A program made the position numbers and the translations under genes. Shown here piece by piece: positions 22,906 through 37,100 of a DNA stretch of 64,000 nucleotides (position 1 is the first letter of the stretch; every line of letters begins with the position of its first letter). A model generated the notes under the pieces. It saw only the letters and a list, made by a program, of their open reading frames with translations, made no database searches and had not been told where the DNA came from. The DNA lies in the NCBI RefSeq assembly GCF_030704535.1, contig NC_081818.1:3299001-3363000 (forward strand), written 5' to 3'. Origin of the DNA: Vitis vinifera. Its lineage: Eukaryota; Streptophyta; Magnoliopsida; Vitales; Vitaceae.

Positions 22906-25900
22906 TTTTATTTTTATTTTTGACTGTTTTTACTTATTTGAATAGAAAATAACTTGCAAACTCATCTTCTAATTTTCACCATATTTTCTAATAATTTTTG
23001 TGTATCATGGCAAGCAAACGTGTGTGATTATTTCTAAAAAATGTTATTAATAATTTTATCATTATTTTTATTTTTCTACATCATAACCAAGCTTGCTATA
23101 ATCTGTAAGCTATGAAATCTATACTTTAATATCACAAGCTCCTAAAAAGGCAACATTGCAATGTCATTTTGGAAGGTATCAACAGACAAAAGTTAGGTGT
23201 AAGCCACCTGCATCAAACACCTTTTATACTTAAATGAGAGAAAATTAGGTCACATGTCACCATTTAACCAAAGCATGTGTAAGAGATAAACTTCTAACCA
23301 TGTCTCGTGAACATTTCTTTGTACGTACTCTTTTAATAAGATTCGTTATAAATGTTTATTTACTTTAATCTCATGTCCATATACCCCTTTAAATAAGTAT
23401 TTTAATAATATCTAATGTTGTCTCATGTTCAAACAATTTTTTCAATGAATCTTTGAATGATTCGGTATAAATGTATATTTCTGTTTTCCCTTGACATTAT
23501 TTGAATAAATATCGATTCGAACAAATGTATAGAGAGACAGACTTGAATGACTACTTCTTAATAACACGAAAAGGTGATAACGTAATTAATGAATTGGCGA
23601 AATTAACTCCATTTTATAGCGATGGTTGAAAACAATAGATTAGAGGAAGGGATATTAGCTTTAGAATATGCTTAAGACGAGATTGAACAAAACTAATTGA
23701 TTCGCTTACACGACTTTAGATCATTTTCCTTTTTTTGTTATGGTAATCTTGTAATTTTCATTAATTATTATTTGCATTAAGAGAAAAAAGCCAATGATAT
23801 GGTACTAAAAATGACAACATTACCCCTTTTGACAACCGACCAAAAGAAAAATAAATAGATATTTCACTAAAGGGTCATGGTAAAACCATCCCCCAAACCT
23901 AATCCACTCGTTAGCCCTTATATACAAACAAACAAACAAACAAAAGGGCTTTAAAAAAAAAAAGAAGAAGAAAAAGAAAAGTGGTTGTGAGGAAGAATGA
24001 TTTTCTCTAAGTTTGGACCATACTTTTCTGCATAATTTGAAGTATGGACCCTTCTTTTGCAACCAAATAATTGTTTCTTCTCCTTAAAAGCCTAACCCAT
24101 CAAGAAACCACTGTCCTTTTGAAAACCTTCCTTTCCCTGTAAAAGAGGTTTGAATGGTGCCAAAAGAGAAAATCCCACCACAATGCACAAACCCAAATAC
24201 TGATATTTTTGCTAAGCATGCTTTTTTATGGCATTGTGGTAGGTCACAAATTGGCCTTTTGTATTCCATATTTGACTAATCAACTTCTCTAATCCTTTAT
24301 TTTTGTGTTCAATTTTATCGGGATCTGTGTCAATACGACCAGACACTAACCCTTAACATCTGAATCAAAGTAAGATTTCACTGAATTTGTCGGAGGTTTC
24401 AAGTTCTCTTAAGAAAAAAAAAATAATTATTCATAAATATTTAAAATATATGTTTCAAAAAATATAATTGGTTAAGAGGGTTTTCAAGGATATTAATTTT
24501 TTTTTTTTTTGGGTTTCCCAAATCCCTGAGGAGAACTTCAGGTGACTAGTGATCACACTGCTCCTATCTGATTGTGTGTGAAAAAATGTGTCAAAAGTGA
24601 ATTGATTCAAATAAGAGAAAAGGTTAAAGAAGAGGTGATTGGCAACCTTTTGAATTCAACAAACTAATCCATTGCCTATGGACTCTGCTCAAGCTACAAA
24701 TTGACAAGAACATCAAAAATCAAAACAGAAAAAAAATTCTATTCTTAAAAATTGAAATTATAATTTTTTTAAAGAATATTTTTTAATTATTTTTAATGTA
24801 TATTTTAAAGAAAATTATACCGACACGAAGGGGATTAAAATTAAAACATCAAACATAAAAATTATTTTTAAAATATATTTTAAAATATTTTTATTTTCTA
24901 AATGGGTTTTTTTTTATAAAACATTAAAGAATGTTTTTCATAAATGTAATATTTCTAAAATTATTTTTCATGATTATATTTGAAAATCGGTACCAAACAC
25001 ATCATAGAATAATAAATTCTTTGATCTTAGTACAGATTTAAGAGCAAGTTGCATTTGCTTTTCATTGTCTCTCCTTTCAAGATGAATTTTCCCCATTTTT
25101 ATTTCTCAATTTATACATTTTATCATAGAAATTTAATTCATAATCATAAATATAAAAATGAAAAAAAAAAAGTACAAAATGGAAATTTTATAATAATAAT
25201 AAAAAAAAAAGCAACTAAGGAGGAGAAAGGAGCCATGGCTCAGATTCCAAAATTAAAGAGAGAGAGAGAGAGAATAATAATGAGATGTTCACACTTTGGC
25301 AGCTTACTTGTGAGGAGTGAACAAGTAAAATTGTGGGGTCCCCAACAAAGGAGAAGGTCAGTGTACCCCACAAACTGACGGACAGTAGCTTCAGCCTCGT
25401 GCCTTGTTCATGAAGTTGTTGAGAGATTAAGGCCAGCTGCCCTGCAGCAGACTAGGTGTGAAGGTACCCTCTCCAATTTGAGGGACAACCACTTCAGACT
25501 TCTGAGAAGGGAGCAGGAGGCTTCTTTATGTTGGGGGGCATGAGGGTGGGTGGGTGGTGTGGGTGTGGTCAGTCATTGTTTTGGGGGTCCAATGGGGCAG
25601 GGGTTTGGGTCAACCCAATGGATGCACTTGCTCCTGGGTCCTGGACCCTGGACCCTGGACCCACTTCCAATTTGTCTTTTGGGTCAGGTTTTGTTCCTCT
25701 ATTCCCAGCTCTTTATGGGGTGGTTACAGCTTTCAGATCTAGCTACCATACAGATCCATGGTCACATAAAATGACAAAAATAAAAATGAAAACCTAGTCA
25801 TTAAAGTGGGTTGGCTCCAAGCAAATTTCATCTTACAGGGAAGAAAAGAACAACCCACTGTGACATTACATTGAATGTAATACTGAAAGGCATTTCTGAA

Positions 25901-26520
25901 AAGATCACCATTTTCCCAACAAAGATTTTGAAGAGAAATCTTAGAGAGGACTAAAATAGAGATTAGAGTAATTAGCCAAAATGTGAGTCTCATCTGCTAA
26001 AGAGGTTCCGGGAGATGATCCGATCGGGAGTGCGTCGATAGTGTTTTTATTTAAAGTGTTTTAAATAAAAATGTTTTTAAATATGTAATCAGGTTATTAA
26101 AAGTGCATAATAAGATTTAGGTCATTGAATGAAATTAAAAATACAAAACATAAGATTAAACTATAAAAGAATGAGATCAAGTACAACTAATAGAATCAAG
26201 GAATAGAATAATAGAGCAGAACTTGTTACAAAGCAATAAGACCTAAATATACAGGTGGTGTATCCTAATTGGTTGTGCTTTTTGGTATATAATGATTATG
26301 TAGTGTGGTGGAGCCTCAAAGAAAAAAACCCAGGAAGATCCAAATCTTCAACAGTAAGGGTGGTGGGGATCTGATCAAAGACCTTGCTTTTGGTCTCTAT
26401 TCTCTTAACACACAGTCTACTTCCAAACTTTCACAGATTCCAAGATATATACTTTGTCCATCTCATGCTAACTTCTACAGCACATATTCTCTTCCTTTCA
26501 TCCTATATACATAAGTTTTG
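22906..26520. other. intergenic, no gene supported
   Basis: AT-rich spacer up to the likely 3' end of the LUL transcript. Positions 25230-25800 are less AT-rich, with overlapping short plus-strand frames and a small CCTGGACCCTGG repeat near 25640. The frames have no start context, domain or splice sites, and no microRNA foldback was found by eye. It may be a promoter or a non-coding transcript. Confidence 0.4.
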
Positions 26521-27038
26521 TTTTATATGAGAGAGAGGGAGACAGAGAATGCTACACAAGCAGATACTGTCAGCTTTATTACAACTCTTCTCCAAGGGTA
26601 AAATTCCTTCACTAATACAATGCTGCTCTTTCAACACAACAATTCAACTCTTCCTCTGTAGAATTTGGTATATTCCAAAAGAAATTTTTGTACTTCTTTC
26701 TCCTTCATCAAGATATGTAAACTCAACCAATGAAAATGTCATATTTCTTGACTGTAATGAAAAATTAAACACAGGAAAAAAAAAGTTTTACCCCCTATAA
26801 ACAAGCTCTCACATGCGATCATAGCATCTCCCGCATATGAACTGTGGTTTTGAAGCCATGTGATTGATCCCACCTAAGAGTCTGGTGAAATCTTTTGCAA
26901 GGGCAGCAGTCATCCTGCTGAGTTATCGGATTAGGATTGTTCTGGGAACAGAGAGAATATATGTAAGGCAATGAATTGCTTATTTTCCGGACAAAATGCT
27001 ACATTCATATGGGGAATCACCACGAAAAAAAAGGTGTT

Positions 27039-30000
27039 TCAATTGTTACCTTTATGGACAATCACTATGAGTTCCTGGATGGGGTGGCGACATACGGGAC
27101 ACTTATTTGACTGAAGCCTTAGCTGCTTTGCACATTCACTGCATAAACACTGAAAATGCAAACCCAGGTTCAACTTGAGAGCAAACAGAGACACATGCAC
27201 AGAGAGAAAAGTCGGCACAAACAATAACAGAACAAAGTATCACCCAAATAGTTCCTACAACCTTTTGGTTAAACATTCCTGGGATATTCTATTTCTGTTA
27301 TCCCATAGATTTTCCTTCTTGCACTTGATATCATTTCATCACCAATAAATGTTAATCAAATTACCTCATTACACAATCTAAATTTAAACCTGCAGTTGGC
27401 AAATGATATCAGTTCTATAGGATACTTTTCCCAGACTACATCATATTTTGTGTTCTGCTAGATGGAAATTCTTCTAAGAAATTCAAGTTGGATTCTTTTG
27501 TTTTTCCTCTTTTAACCAAGAGTTCAAGTGGAAATTGTCTCCAGTCTCCACCACATTTTTCCACTGTAGAGAATGCATGTACCACAACAGATATAGCCAT
27601 TCAAGTGATGTTATATTATGGGCTTTCTTCCAGGAAATGACTTCTGGGTCAAGAGTATTAATCATGACAACACAAGATTTTCTTGAAACATTTGTCACTT
27701 GACATAGCAAATATTTCGACCTTCCATAAAATTGTGACTAGTTAGTAGGAATAACAAAATCCAATCAGGTTCATTTAATGCCTAAAAAAGTCTTCCAATA
27801 GGAGTCTTTGCATCAGCTAGTATGTGAAAATTCCTACAGTCAGATGTTTTGAACACCACACCAACCCTGTGGATTGAAAGGCCAACTAGACACCTTAATG
27901 AAATTTCACCATTTTAAAAAACAAGAACTACAAGTACTTTCCTAAACTTTCATAGAATTACCCAGCTGGTTAAGTGTCAAATCTGATGTACAAACCAAGA
28001 GAACTAGGACCAATTGATGAGTCTAACACATAGGTCAGCATTGTTCCTCAATTCCTCATTGAAAATGTAAAGAGTCAACCTAATGTGACAGAATCAACAC
28101 ACATACAATACCACTGACTGATCAAGATCAAACCAAATCATGAGTGAAAACTGGTTTTTAAAACAATGCCTTCAATTAGTTACCTTGGATTTCATCTACG
28201 AAAGCAATAAATAAACAGATAGATAGGCTGAAAATTGAAGCTCTCACCACATGACGACAAGGTAGAACAACAGTATCATTTGGCTCCGTCATGCAAATAA
28301 CACATTCTTTCCCTGTGTCATTGTTGCCAATACCCCTTTCATCAGAATTTTCAATGCCATAGAGCTCACGTAGCTCATAGCGAACTCCATCGACCCACAA
28401 GATCTGCTTGATGACTTTCACTTGGAAATGGCCCTCATTATTCTTCTCCAGCACAGCTTGAGTAATCTGTGCACGGGAAGGAGCGATAGGCGGAGGCTGA
28501 CCAAGCTGCTCATGCATTGGCGGAAGTGATGGCAGACTTGATTCTGCATAGATAACCAGTGGGAACACCTCTTCGTTCTGTGATGGCCTTGATAAGTCAT
28601 CTAGGGCAAAGAAGCCCAGGTCAATGCCAGTTCCTGAGCGCTGACAGAACTTTTGACCCAACCCATTTTGGAATGGAATTCTAATCGGCATGTATATCTC
28701 GGGATATAAAGGAGTGAAGGAACAATTATTTCCTTCCTTGGCAAAGTAAAAAATGGTGATGCTGTATCAAGGAAAAGGGAAAACAAAGAAAAGGAAACCG
28801 TTAAGTAATATAGTACTAATGAGATGCCAAAATTACTCTCCTGTCTATTCACAAAAAGGTCACAACAAAAAATAAAATAAATCAGTATGACCAACATATA
28901 AACAAATGAGCAAGTCAAGCATTCAAGTGCACTAGCATGATCAAACCATAAACAAATGAGCTAGTTAAAATCCAGTACTCAAAGTGCACTAAGAGCTTGC
29001 TCACCCAACCATAAGAAGGTGGGAGATAAAGAACTAAACCTTAGTCAACATCCAATGATCCCACAGACAAGTAATTAATAACTATCATAATTGTGATTTT
29101 TCACAATTCCTTCATAAGATAATTAATAGCATAGCATGAAAGAAAATATCAACTAGCCAATGGAACATATCACCCACCCAAAAGATTTATATTTAGCCAG
29201 ACAACACAGTAAATTTAGAATAAAAATATCAGACCAAATTTCCCAAAAAAAAAAATGGAGAAAAATTCATACCAGCAGCACCCAATAGAGTACTGGAAAA
29301 ATCTAAATTCCAACAATTGCTTAACCAATCAGTTTTAAATATTATAAAAATTTCTTGAATTCATAGCCATTATAAAGCAAAGAAAACCAATAAGCTTCTC
29401 ATCACACTACAGGAAGGTATATTATAAAGACTCTGGAAAGCTAACCTATCTTAATTCAATAGATCCCTTAAAAAACTTACCAAACTCTAGTTCCAAACCT
29501 ATCGAACCGTTCTTGATTAACATCTATGTTCCAGGAAAAAAAATCTAGAATTTTATCTTGTCTCCTTGAGTTCTCAAATTCTTTAGAACATGGAGAACAT
29601 TTTAGTCCAGAGGAATGCTTTGAATTTGGATATATAGTTCTTGGAGATACCCATGCTTTTCCCTCCCAAGAGAGTCTTCTCATTCTGACACCTTTTTGTT
29701 GGACTCCTCTCCATTTATTTTCTCCCCTTTTCTTCAATAGATTTTCTTCTCCTATATCTTTTCTCTAATAAATTTTCGTCTTCCTTCAAGTAAGGAATCT
29801 CAGCATGATAAGATCTCCATCTTTGCACTCCTTAACACCAGTGGTTTCAACCCTTTCTTCCTATTGTTAGATTCAGTAATAGCAAAGATCTAAGATGACA
29901 ATATGGGAGGACTTTTGACAAAGAGATCTTTTTTACTCTTCCTACCTTTAGCTTTATGCTCATTTGAGGAGCAGCAAGTAGCAACTTCTACACTTTTTTG

Positions 30001-33000
30001 TAGTATTTTTTTTCCAGTGATTCTCTTTTGCATGAAACCTCAGTAATAGTAAAATTATTGATTTGGCTTCCCTCTTGTTCCCCAAACAAGAGATATTAGT
30101 CCTTGGATGGGACAGATTCATTTTCTTCAAAAATCCTTCATTTTTCCTTTTCAAGGACAGCCTGAATCTTTTTTCCTGAAGTAGTTGTCTAAAGCTCCTG
30201 CTAAAGTCATAGTTTTCCAGTGGCTATTAGCTTCAGCTGAAGAAACTTTATAAAGCTATTAGCCTCAAGAGATTTGTTGCCTATAGGGAGAGTAAGATTT
30301 GGCCTACTGTTCCTTCATTGTCCTTCACTTGTTACCAGTGGCAATATTGCTGAATGAATCCATTATGATTCACTAGGACCTAGTCGTTAATTTAAGGAAA
30401 CATCACACACAATCATTTAGGTTTAGTAAATTATGAGTTACTTTTCTTGCTTCACCCTACAAATAACATTGACAGAATCGCTGTCTACCATCAACAACTG
30501 CTGACCAGATGATGAAACTCTAGTCATTACTTTAAGGAAACATCACACAATCATTTCGGTTTGCTAGATACTGAATTACTATGACCATTTCACTGAACAA
30601 CTAACATCAGCAGAGTTACCTTCGACAATCAACGATTGCTGAAGTGAGAAACACAAATGAAGAATCAATAAACAACGATTCTATTGCTGTCTCTCAATTA
30701 ATTCCTTCTAAAGACATAAAGATGAAATCAAAACAACATCATTTGCATTTCCAAAGTGCAAAAGTTTTCTATATCTACTAGAACAGGATTTCCATTTTTT
30801 TAGGGTATCAGAAGAACTTCCAACAACTTCCATGAGCAGTTGAGTTAAAAGGCATTTAAACTTCATGAAATCAATAATATTGGAAGGCAAAGCTTCAGAT
30901 ATTATTTCTACCTAGAATTGTGCACTGGGCATCATTCTAACCGCACTGCTACTACTTAATAAATATAGTCTAATTCAGCAACACAAGAAATTTCTTCAAA
31001 GCCTCATTGGGGAAAGCAGAATGATTGGAGGATGTTTGATCAATTGTTATCACTTCTAAAGTGTAAGCACCCATGAACAAAATTTTTCAACAGAAGATAT
31101 GATCCCTAGGTGGAACACCAAGAACTCTGACCAACTTAGAAATCCAACTCCAATCAGAGAAAAGTTGTAATATGAGTTTTCTGAATTGGTGGTTTTTATA
31201 AGAATCAAAAGTTCCATTGATAAACAAAAGCATACAAGAATGGATGAGTTATAGTTCAAGTCAGATTAACCTGAATAATTAAAAAAATGGGAGAAAAAGG
31301 AAATAAAACAAAAGCAATACCCTGGAAGAACCAAGAATGTGTTAGGATGTGTTTGGTTCACCAGCATCTAAACTTGGGAATGGAAATCATATTGTCCAAA
31401 ATAAATTCCTGGAATGTAATAAATATAATATTTCTCTTGTAACATTTGGTTAAAATTAGGTATTTGAAATTCCTGCCAAATTTAGTTTCTACTATTGAAT
31501 TTAGTAACCTTGGAAACTATCCAAGGATTAATGTAAATTTACATAACTACTCTTTTAAGTAAGATTTATAAAAATTGGATCTATAAATAAAGAAAGAAAT
31601 AAAAATTTCCTACGGATGGTAATAACAAAATACTACTTTCAACACGAGTATGAGATTTTTCCAAATTTGAAGGGATCTAATGTCCTGGGAAATTAAAACT
31701 TTCCAAGTTATGTCTACTCAAACATTATAATTTTATACTCGGAAATAAGATATCCATCTCCTAATTAAGATATCTATAAACCATATTAAGGTGTTTTTGG
31801 TTCGTCAACATCTAAACTTGGTAATGAAAATCATAGTTTCTAACATTTGATTGAAGTTGAGAATTTCAAATTCCCCTAAAATTTTATTTCTATTATAGAA
31901 ATTGTAATCTTGGTAATTTACCTTCATTTTATCTTCATTTCCTAAGGATGGGGAAAAAACAACCAAGTTCGCCATGGGAATAAGATTTTCTCAAATTTGA
32001 GGGGAGCACATAGTCAAGAAAACTAAAACTTCCCATGTTATGTGATTCAGCTTCAAGGCCCTCCCATACCCTAAGAAACTCATGAGAGAACAATAGTTGA
32101 ATCCCTTTCGACATGAATATTAGTGCTGCCTAAAGATGTCTCCCCTATCAACCGTTCTAATGGAGCAAAGGTATTAGCCTCAATGGCTAACCCAGGACTA
32201 GCTATCTTGGAAAAGCTTTAACTACATTGCCCAAAATGATCTCTAGAAACACCCCAATCCCAACTACCCAAGCCTCCCAATCAACATCTGGGTCATTTTC
32301 CTCCTGGAGCTCTTGCCAAGACCTTTAAAGTCCATACTCATCATATAATCTACTCCAGGTGGAACCCAAGAAAAACACACACCAACCAAAATGACCTGTA
32401 TTATAATAGCATGACAGCAAGGCAATGAAAAACAATGTAATATGTTGTCCACCACTGCCTGGGCAATGGATGCAGTGCTCGAGACAGTGTTTTAAAAGAT
32501 ATCTTGATTTGTAACAAGTCATTAGTATTAACCCCTTTTATTAGGCAGCATCTCAGCAAATGACTTGACTTGTTGAAAGTTTTAAATAAAATTAGCATGA
32601 GGGAAAAGGAAAAGGGCTAGAAAAAATAATTAAATAAATAGAACTTGAGGAGAACAAGTTGGAGAAAACCAGGGAAGTGACTCTCTCTTTCTAAAGATAG
32701 TTCAGAGAAAGTGTGAGACTTTCAGGACATGACTCTCTCTTTCTAAGGATTGTTCAGAGAAAGTGCGAGACTTTTGGATCATCAATCTCCTGGTAGGGTA
32801 ACTTTTAACAAAAATGAAATTTCCATGAAGGGGATGAAGAGGAATGATCAATCACAATGGAAATAGATAATATGTAGCCCTTCAAATGAGATATTTTCAT
32901 TGATCATCTGATTGAGTCTTTGTTGTTGATTCTAGATATTTAACCCCCTAAACTAAAGCCTAGGATTCGTTGTCACTTAGCAATTCAAATTAAAAAATGA

Positions 33001-34126
33001 CACTAAGAAACACGAATTAACAGTACCGATTGATGAATCCATACAACTACGAATGCAAAATAAAGACCAAAATATCAAGAAAGAAAAAGCATAAATAGTA
33101 AATAAATAGAAGCCAAAAATACAAACTTGTGGGGCTACCACCAACCATAGCAGCAAAAGTAAAAGAAAGTTTAAACAACAGAATGTTTGGTTATTGAGAA
33201 ATTGTATCAAAAGAAAATCAAAATTAGAAAGACAACAAGGGTAAACAACAGCCAAACAGCTATTAAAGTAAAAGCCCACGTATATACTACCAAGCAAAGC
33301 ATAAAGGCCAACAGAAAACTTAGATAACAGTCAGTTTGGCAGCCTAGAAAATGTATCAACAGTACATCAAAATCAAAAAGCAAAATGCAATTAAAAATAA
33401 AAAGCCCATATACCTGCCGTCGACCAGAGCATCAAAAGTGAAAGAAACCAAATGGGAGTCCAAATTCTTCTCATCCCAATCAACCCTTATAGTATCCTTG
33501 TGAACATTCACATCATTCTTGATCTTCCTGGCACTCATGTGATCCACGTATGGCGGTGGCGATGGCGACGGCAGCGGCGGCGGTGTCGGGACATACCCGC
33601 CCCACCCGGAATAACCACGATTAAAATTGGCCGGAAATTGAGAGAAACCGAATCCATCCATCGTCATGGGCGAACCATAATTCGAAGAAAGCTGCGCTGG
33701 AGCCGAAGGAGAAGGCAAACCCGCATAAGGCCCTTGTGTAGTCGATGGGAAAGGCGCATTCGCCGCAAAAACAAACGACGGCTGAGACGATGGACGCGGT
33801 GGTGGAGGAGTTGATGATGGCGATGGAAGAAACGGTGGCGGCGTTGGCGGCGACGGCGGGGGAAGGGAAGGCGGAGTAGGTGGTGATGGCGGTGGAAGAG
33901 AAGCTGACGGAGTTGATGGCGATGGTGATGGAAGACAAGGTGACGGAGTTGGTTGCGATGTTGACGGAAGACAAGGTGGCGGAGTTGGCTGCAGAGGTGG
34001 GGTTTCAAGAGAAGAAGAAGACGCAGCAGCAATTGGCTGCTGCAGCCGTTCCTGTGGCTGTGCTTGGTGTCGGTTGTGGCGGCGATGGTGGCGATGCCTT
34101 CTGAATTTACTCAATGAAATACCCAT
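27039..34126 (-). CDS. LUL: LOG2-LIKE RING-type E3 ubiquitin ligase (LUL family)
   Basis: Three exons join in frame: 34126-33414, 28761-28248 and 27149-27039, giving 445 aa. The protein starts MGISLSKFRR, so Gly2 is a candidate N-myristoylation site, and a basic His/Arg cluster follows. Residues ~40-115 are very proline-rich (PPPSPPTPP-type units). The middle part, from about 205 to 345, is the conserved associated domain of LOG2/LUL proteins, including FTFDALVDGSITIFYFAKEG across the first splice. The C-terminal RING finger is C3HC4: C391, C394, C406, H408, then CLCSEC (410-415) and CPVC (426-429), split by the second intron just after CRHV. Family members ubiquitinate membrane-associated targets, for example in amino-acid export and ABA/drought signalling; the substrate here is unknown. 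Intron 1 is 4652 bases and carries repeats. The 3' end of the transcript probably extends to about 26530. Confidence 0.92.
30371..30640. repeat. ~140-bp tandem duplication inside LUL intron 1
   Basis: TTTAAGGAAACATCACAC occurs at 30391 and again at 30531, with similar words before (CTAGTC) and after (CAATCATTT, TGAATTAC/TGAGTTAC, CAACTGCTGA/CGATTGCTGA). This gives two diverged units of period about 140 bases. Confidence 0.6.
31338..32045. mobile_element. two diverged copies of a MITE-like element in LUL intron 1
   Basis: Copy 1 (about 31345-31725) and copy 2 (about 31795-32045) share the start GTGT(T)TGGTTC...CATCTAAACTTGG and the end AAAACTT(T/C)CCA(A/T)GTTATGT. The TGTTTGG start and the CAAACATT end of copy 1 are short inverted termini. 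No coding capacity. They are probably two insertions or a duplication of one non-autonomous element. Confidence 0.5.
32260..32610 (-). mobile_element. LINE retrotransposon fragment (C-terminal zinc-binding region), degenerate
   Basis: On the minus strand, three overlapping frames together resemble the end of a plant L1-type reverse transcriptase: a NDLLQ...SRAL segment, then C-I-H-C-P-G-S-G-G...HITLFF as in the zf-RVT knuckle, then a SWVPP...KGLGKSSRRK tail. The frames are offset by indels and the piece is short, so it is a dead fragment lying within the LUL first intron. Confidence 0.45.
32678..32778. repeat. 52-bp tandem duplication in LUL intron 1
   Basis: The unit TGACTCTCTCTTTCTAA(A/G)GAT followed by GTTCAGAGAAAGTG(T/C)GAGACTTT is present at 32678 and again at 32730 with only a few differences. 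Each unit also folds on itself (CTCTCTTTCT against AGAGAAAG). Confidence 0.8.
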
Positions 34127-37100
34127 AATTCTTCCTCTGATTTCGAGAAATCTAGATAGAAAATTGCAGAGAAAATCCAGAAAGAGAGAATCTGGAGACA
34201 GAATTGAATTGAAGGCGCCTGCAAAAGATGAAATTGAAGGAGAAATGGGAATTCAATTTGTAGAGCATCTCAGAGTAGCAGAGCCTTGACCAACTCTCCA
34301 TATGGGTTTTCTCTATTCCACCGTTGAATTGCCTTTTCAAAATCTTATTTATATACTTCTGTCTGAAGGAACCACTTCTTCATTTTTCTCATAAAAAAAT
34401 AAAAAATAAAAAATTATATTTCATTCTTAAAAAAAAAAAAAAAAAAAATCTAAACCTTAGCAAAAATGATGATAAATTTTATTAATTCATAGTTTTTTTT
34501 TGGTTTATTTCATAACGGTATTTTAACGGTACTATTATTATTTTTAACGTTTAAATGTAACTGATATAACAGTGTTTATCTTTTATCCTATAACCATCTT
34601 TAACGTCTAGGAATATAATAATAATTCATGTCTTTTTTTATTTTTGTCTTAATTAATACTTAAATCTTGATAATCTTTTTAAATTTGGGTTATTTATATT
34701 TTATTTTACTGTCTTTTGTTGTTATGTTTTTTTACCGTTAATTGCATATTTTTCATCCCATTTTGTATATAAATAGACAAGCAATTTAAATTTAAATTTT
34801 GTATAAAAAAATATTAATTATACAATTATTTTTTACCACCCTGTCATAGATAATTATTGGGTTGCTAAAAAAAACTATATGTCTCATTAAAAAATAGCAT
34901 GTTATTATATAAACGCGTTTAATTTATATTTTTTAAAGATAACATCAACTGTGATATTAAAGTATTGGATTATGAAGTGTGAATTAGTTTTATTGTGCAT
35001 CAAAAGTGTTTTCATAGAGAATTTATATATATATAATATGATTAACAAATTTATTCTTATTATATATTTTAATATTTTTGTTTTAGGATTTTGTTTTTTT
35101 CAAAGATTGCAGTTTGTTTTCTAAGAGTTTCACCATTACACTTTTTATTTTCCTTTAATTAGTGGATTATTGAGTGTTGGTGCACTCCGTTACGTAAGGA
35201 TCATATTGATCACCAAATCATGTTAAAAATCTTGTGTTCTTTTTTATTTTCACTCTGTATGTATTCATAATTTAATTAATATAAAAAGAAATAGAATGAT
35301 ACTTGTAAAAATGGTTTTTATTTTTACAGAGATTTATAATTTTTTTATTATTATTATTATGTGATTTTTTTTTAGTTTTAAAAAGTCATGAAAATTGATT
35401 AAAAGATATATATATATATATGTGAGAAATGGACTATCTTTTTGGGATTTTATAACTCCTACTTGAATTGAAAATCTCATTCAATTTATCATATACTTTG
35501 TTTGAAGAAAATATTAAAGAAAAAAATAGTAATTTATTTTTTATTTTTCAAACAAGTACTCAAAAATAAAAAAAATGTTTATATATTTTTATTTATTTAA
35601 TTTTTACACGAAAAAAATTAAAATAAGTTAAACGAGTTAAAAAAACCCATAAAAATGATTTATTAAATTTAAATTTATTTTTTTATATTTTTTCATCTTT
35701 TATTTTTATTTTTTTACTTTTTTTTTCTTGACATTTTCCAAAACCTAGCCTATCATCCCACATGATTTTATTGTCTCATATGCTATTTTATTTGTGAAAA
35801 AAAAAATATCAACTTTAATAATTATTAGCTATTTTGGCTTTAAAAATGGATGAGAAAAAAATACAAAGGAGGGGGGTGTAAGTTAAGGGGAAGGAAGCAT
35901 CCTCCTTCAATTGAGTTGTGAATCATCATCATCCACTAAAATGAAAATCATCTTGGATGTTTATGGGTCCCATTTAATATTCAATTTTTAAGAAAAAACC
36001 AATTTGAATAATTATTATAGTCTTAAAATTCTTGAAAATTTTTAAGATTATTATTATTATTATTGTTATTATTATTTTATATTTTTTGCCTTTCTTAATT
36101 TATAAGAAAAGGCAAAAAATTTCCCTCTAGTGGATGGGGAATCACAATCCACTCATATGATAATCACCCCAATTAAGGGTGAGGAAGAATCCCCTTCAAT
36201 TGGGTTGTGAATTCTCTTTTGTTATGGATATCACTTGATATTTCTTGTTTAAAAAAAAAAAAAAAAAACCAATTTTAATAATTATTGGAATTGATTTTAG
36301 ACCCTCATTACAACTAATATGCTTGTTAAAAGTGATTTTGAGATAATTTGATCCATTTTTTAAATAGTCTTGACAAGTAGATAGAGGTAGGCTTTTTTTT
36401 TTTTTAAATAATAATAATAAATTTTCAATATTTAGGGATTTTTATTTTTAATTATCTGTTATGCCTTCAAATATATGGGCTTATTTGGACATGTTTTCTT
36501 AAACGTGTTTTTAAATATTGTTTTCAATAAAAAATAGTTTTTAAAAATAAGTTTTAGAAAATATGGTCAATCATATCCATGTTTTTTTTTAAAAGAAAAA
36601 AAAGATCGGTGAAAACAATTCCTACTTATTTTCTAAAAATTGTTATCTATTTCACTTTATTTTTAAAAATTGCTTTTAGAGAATAACAACCAAATAGTAT
36701 TAGAAAACTTTAAAAACAGTTTTCTGTTTTTTATTTTTTAAAATTTTTTTTTTTAAATCACATTATTACACTGAACTCTAAAGTTTTCACAAGTATTTTT
36801 ATTTATTTTTTCATATTTTTTATTTCAATTGACTTCATGTAAATTTATTTATAGTAACAAAAGTTTTTATTTTAATTGTTTATTTTCAATTGGATGATTG
36901 GATGAAATATAAATCATTAAATCTCAACAGTCATTGTACACAATCAATTATTTAATTAACATTCAATATTATAAACCAATTAAAGATATGATAATATTAC
37001 TTTCATTTATTATTACTTTAGATAATTGGGTATTGTTGGATTTTTTTTTTGTTTTTTTAAAAAAAAAATAAAAATTACTAGTAGCACCTTAGAGACTTAT

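Noticed and set aside
25230..25800. Less AT-rich block considered as a microRNA precursor or small gene
   Set aside because: No stem with mature-microRNA-like pairing was found by eye, and none of the conserved plant microRNA sequences I know is present.
33452..33974. Overlapping open frames on both strands near the LUL first exon
   Set aside because: They are shadows of the proline-rich, GC-biased first exon of the LUL gene.
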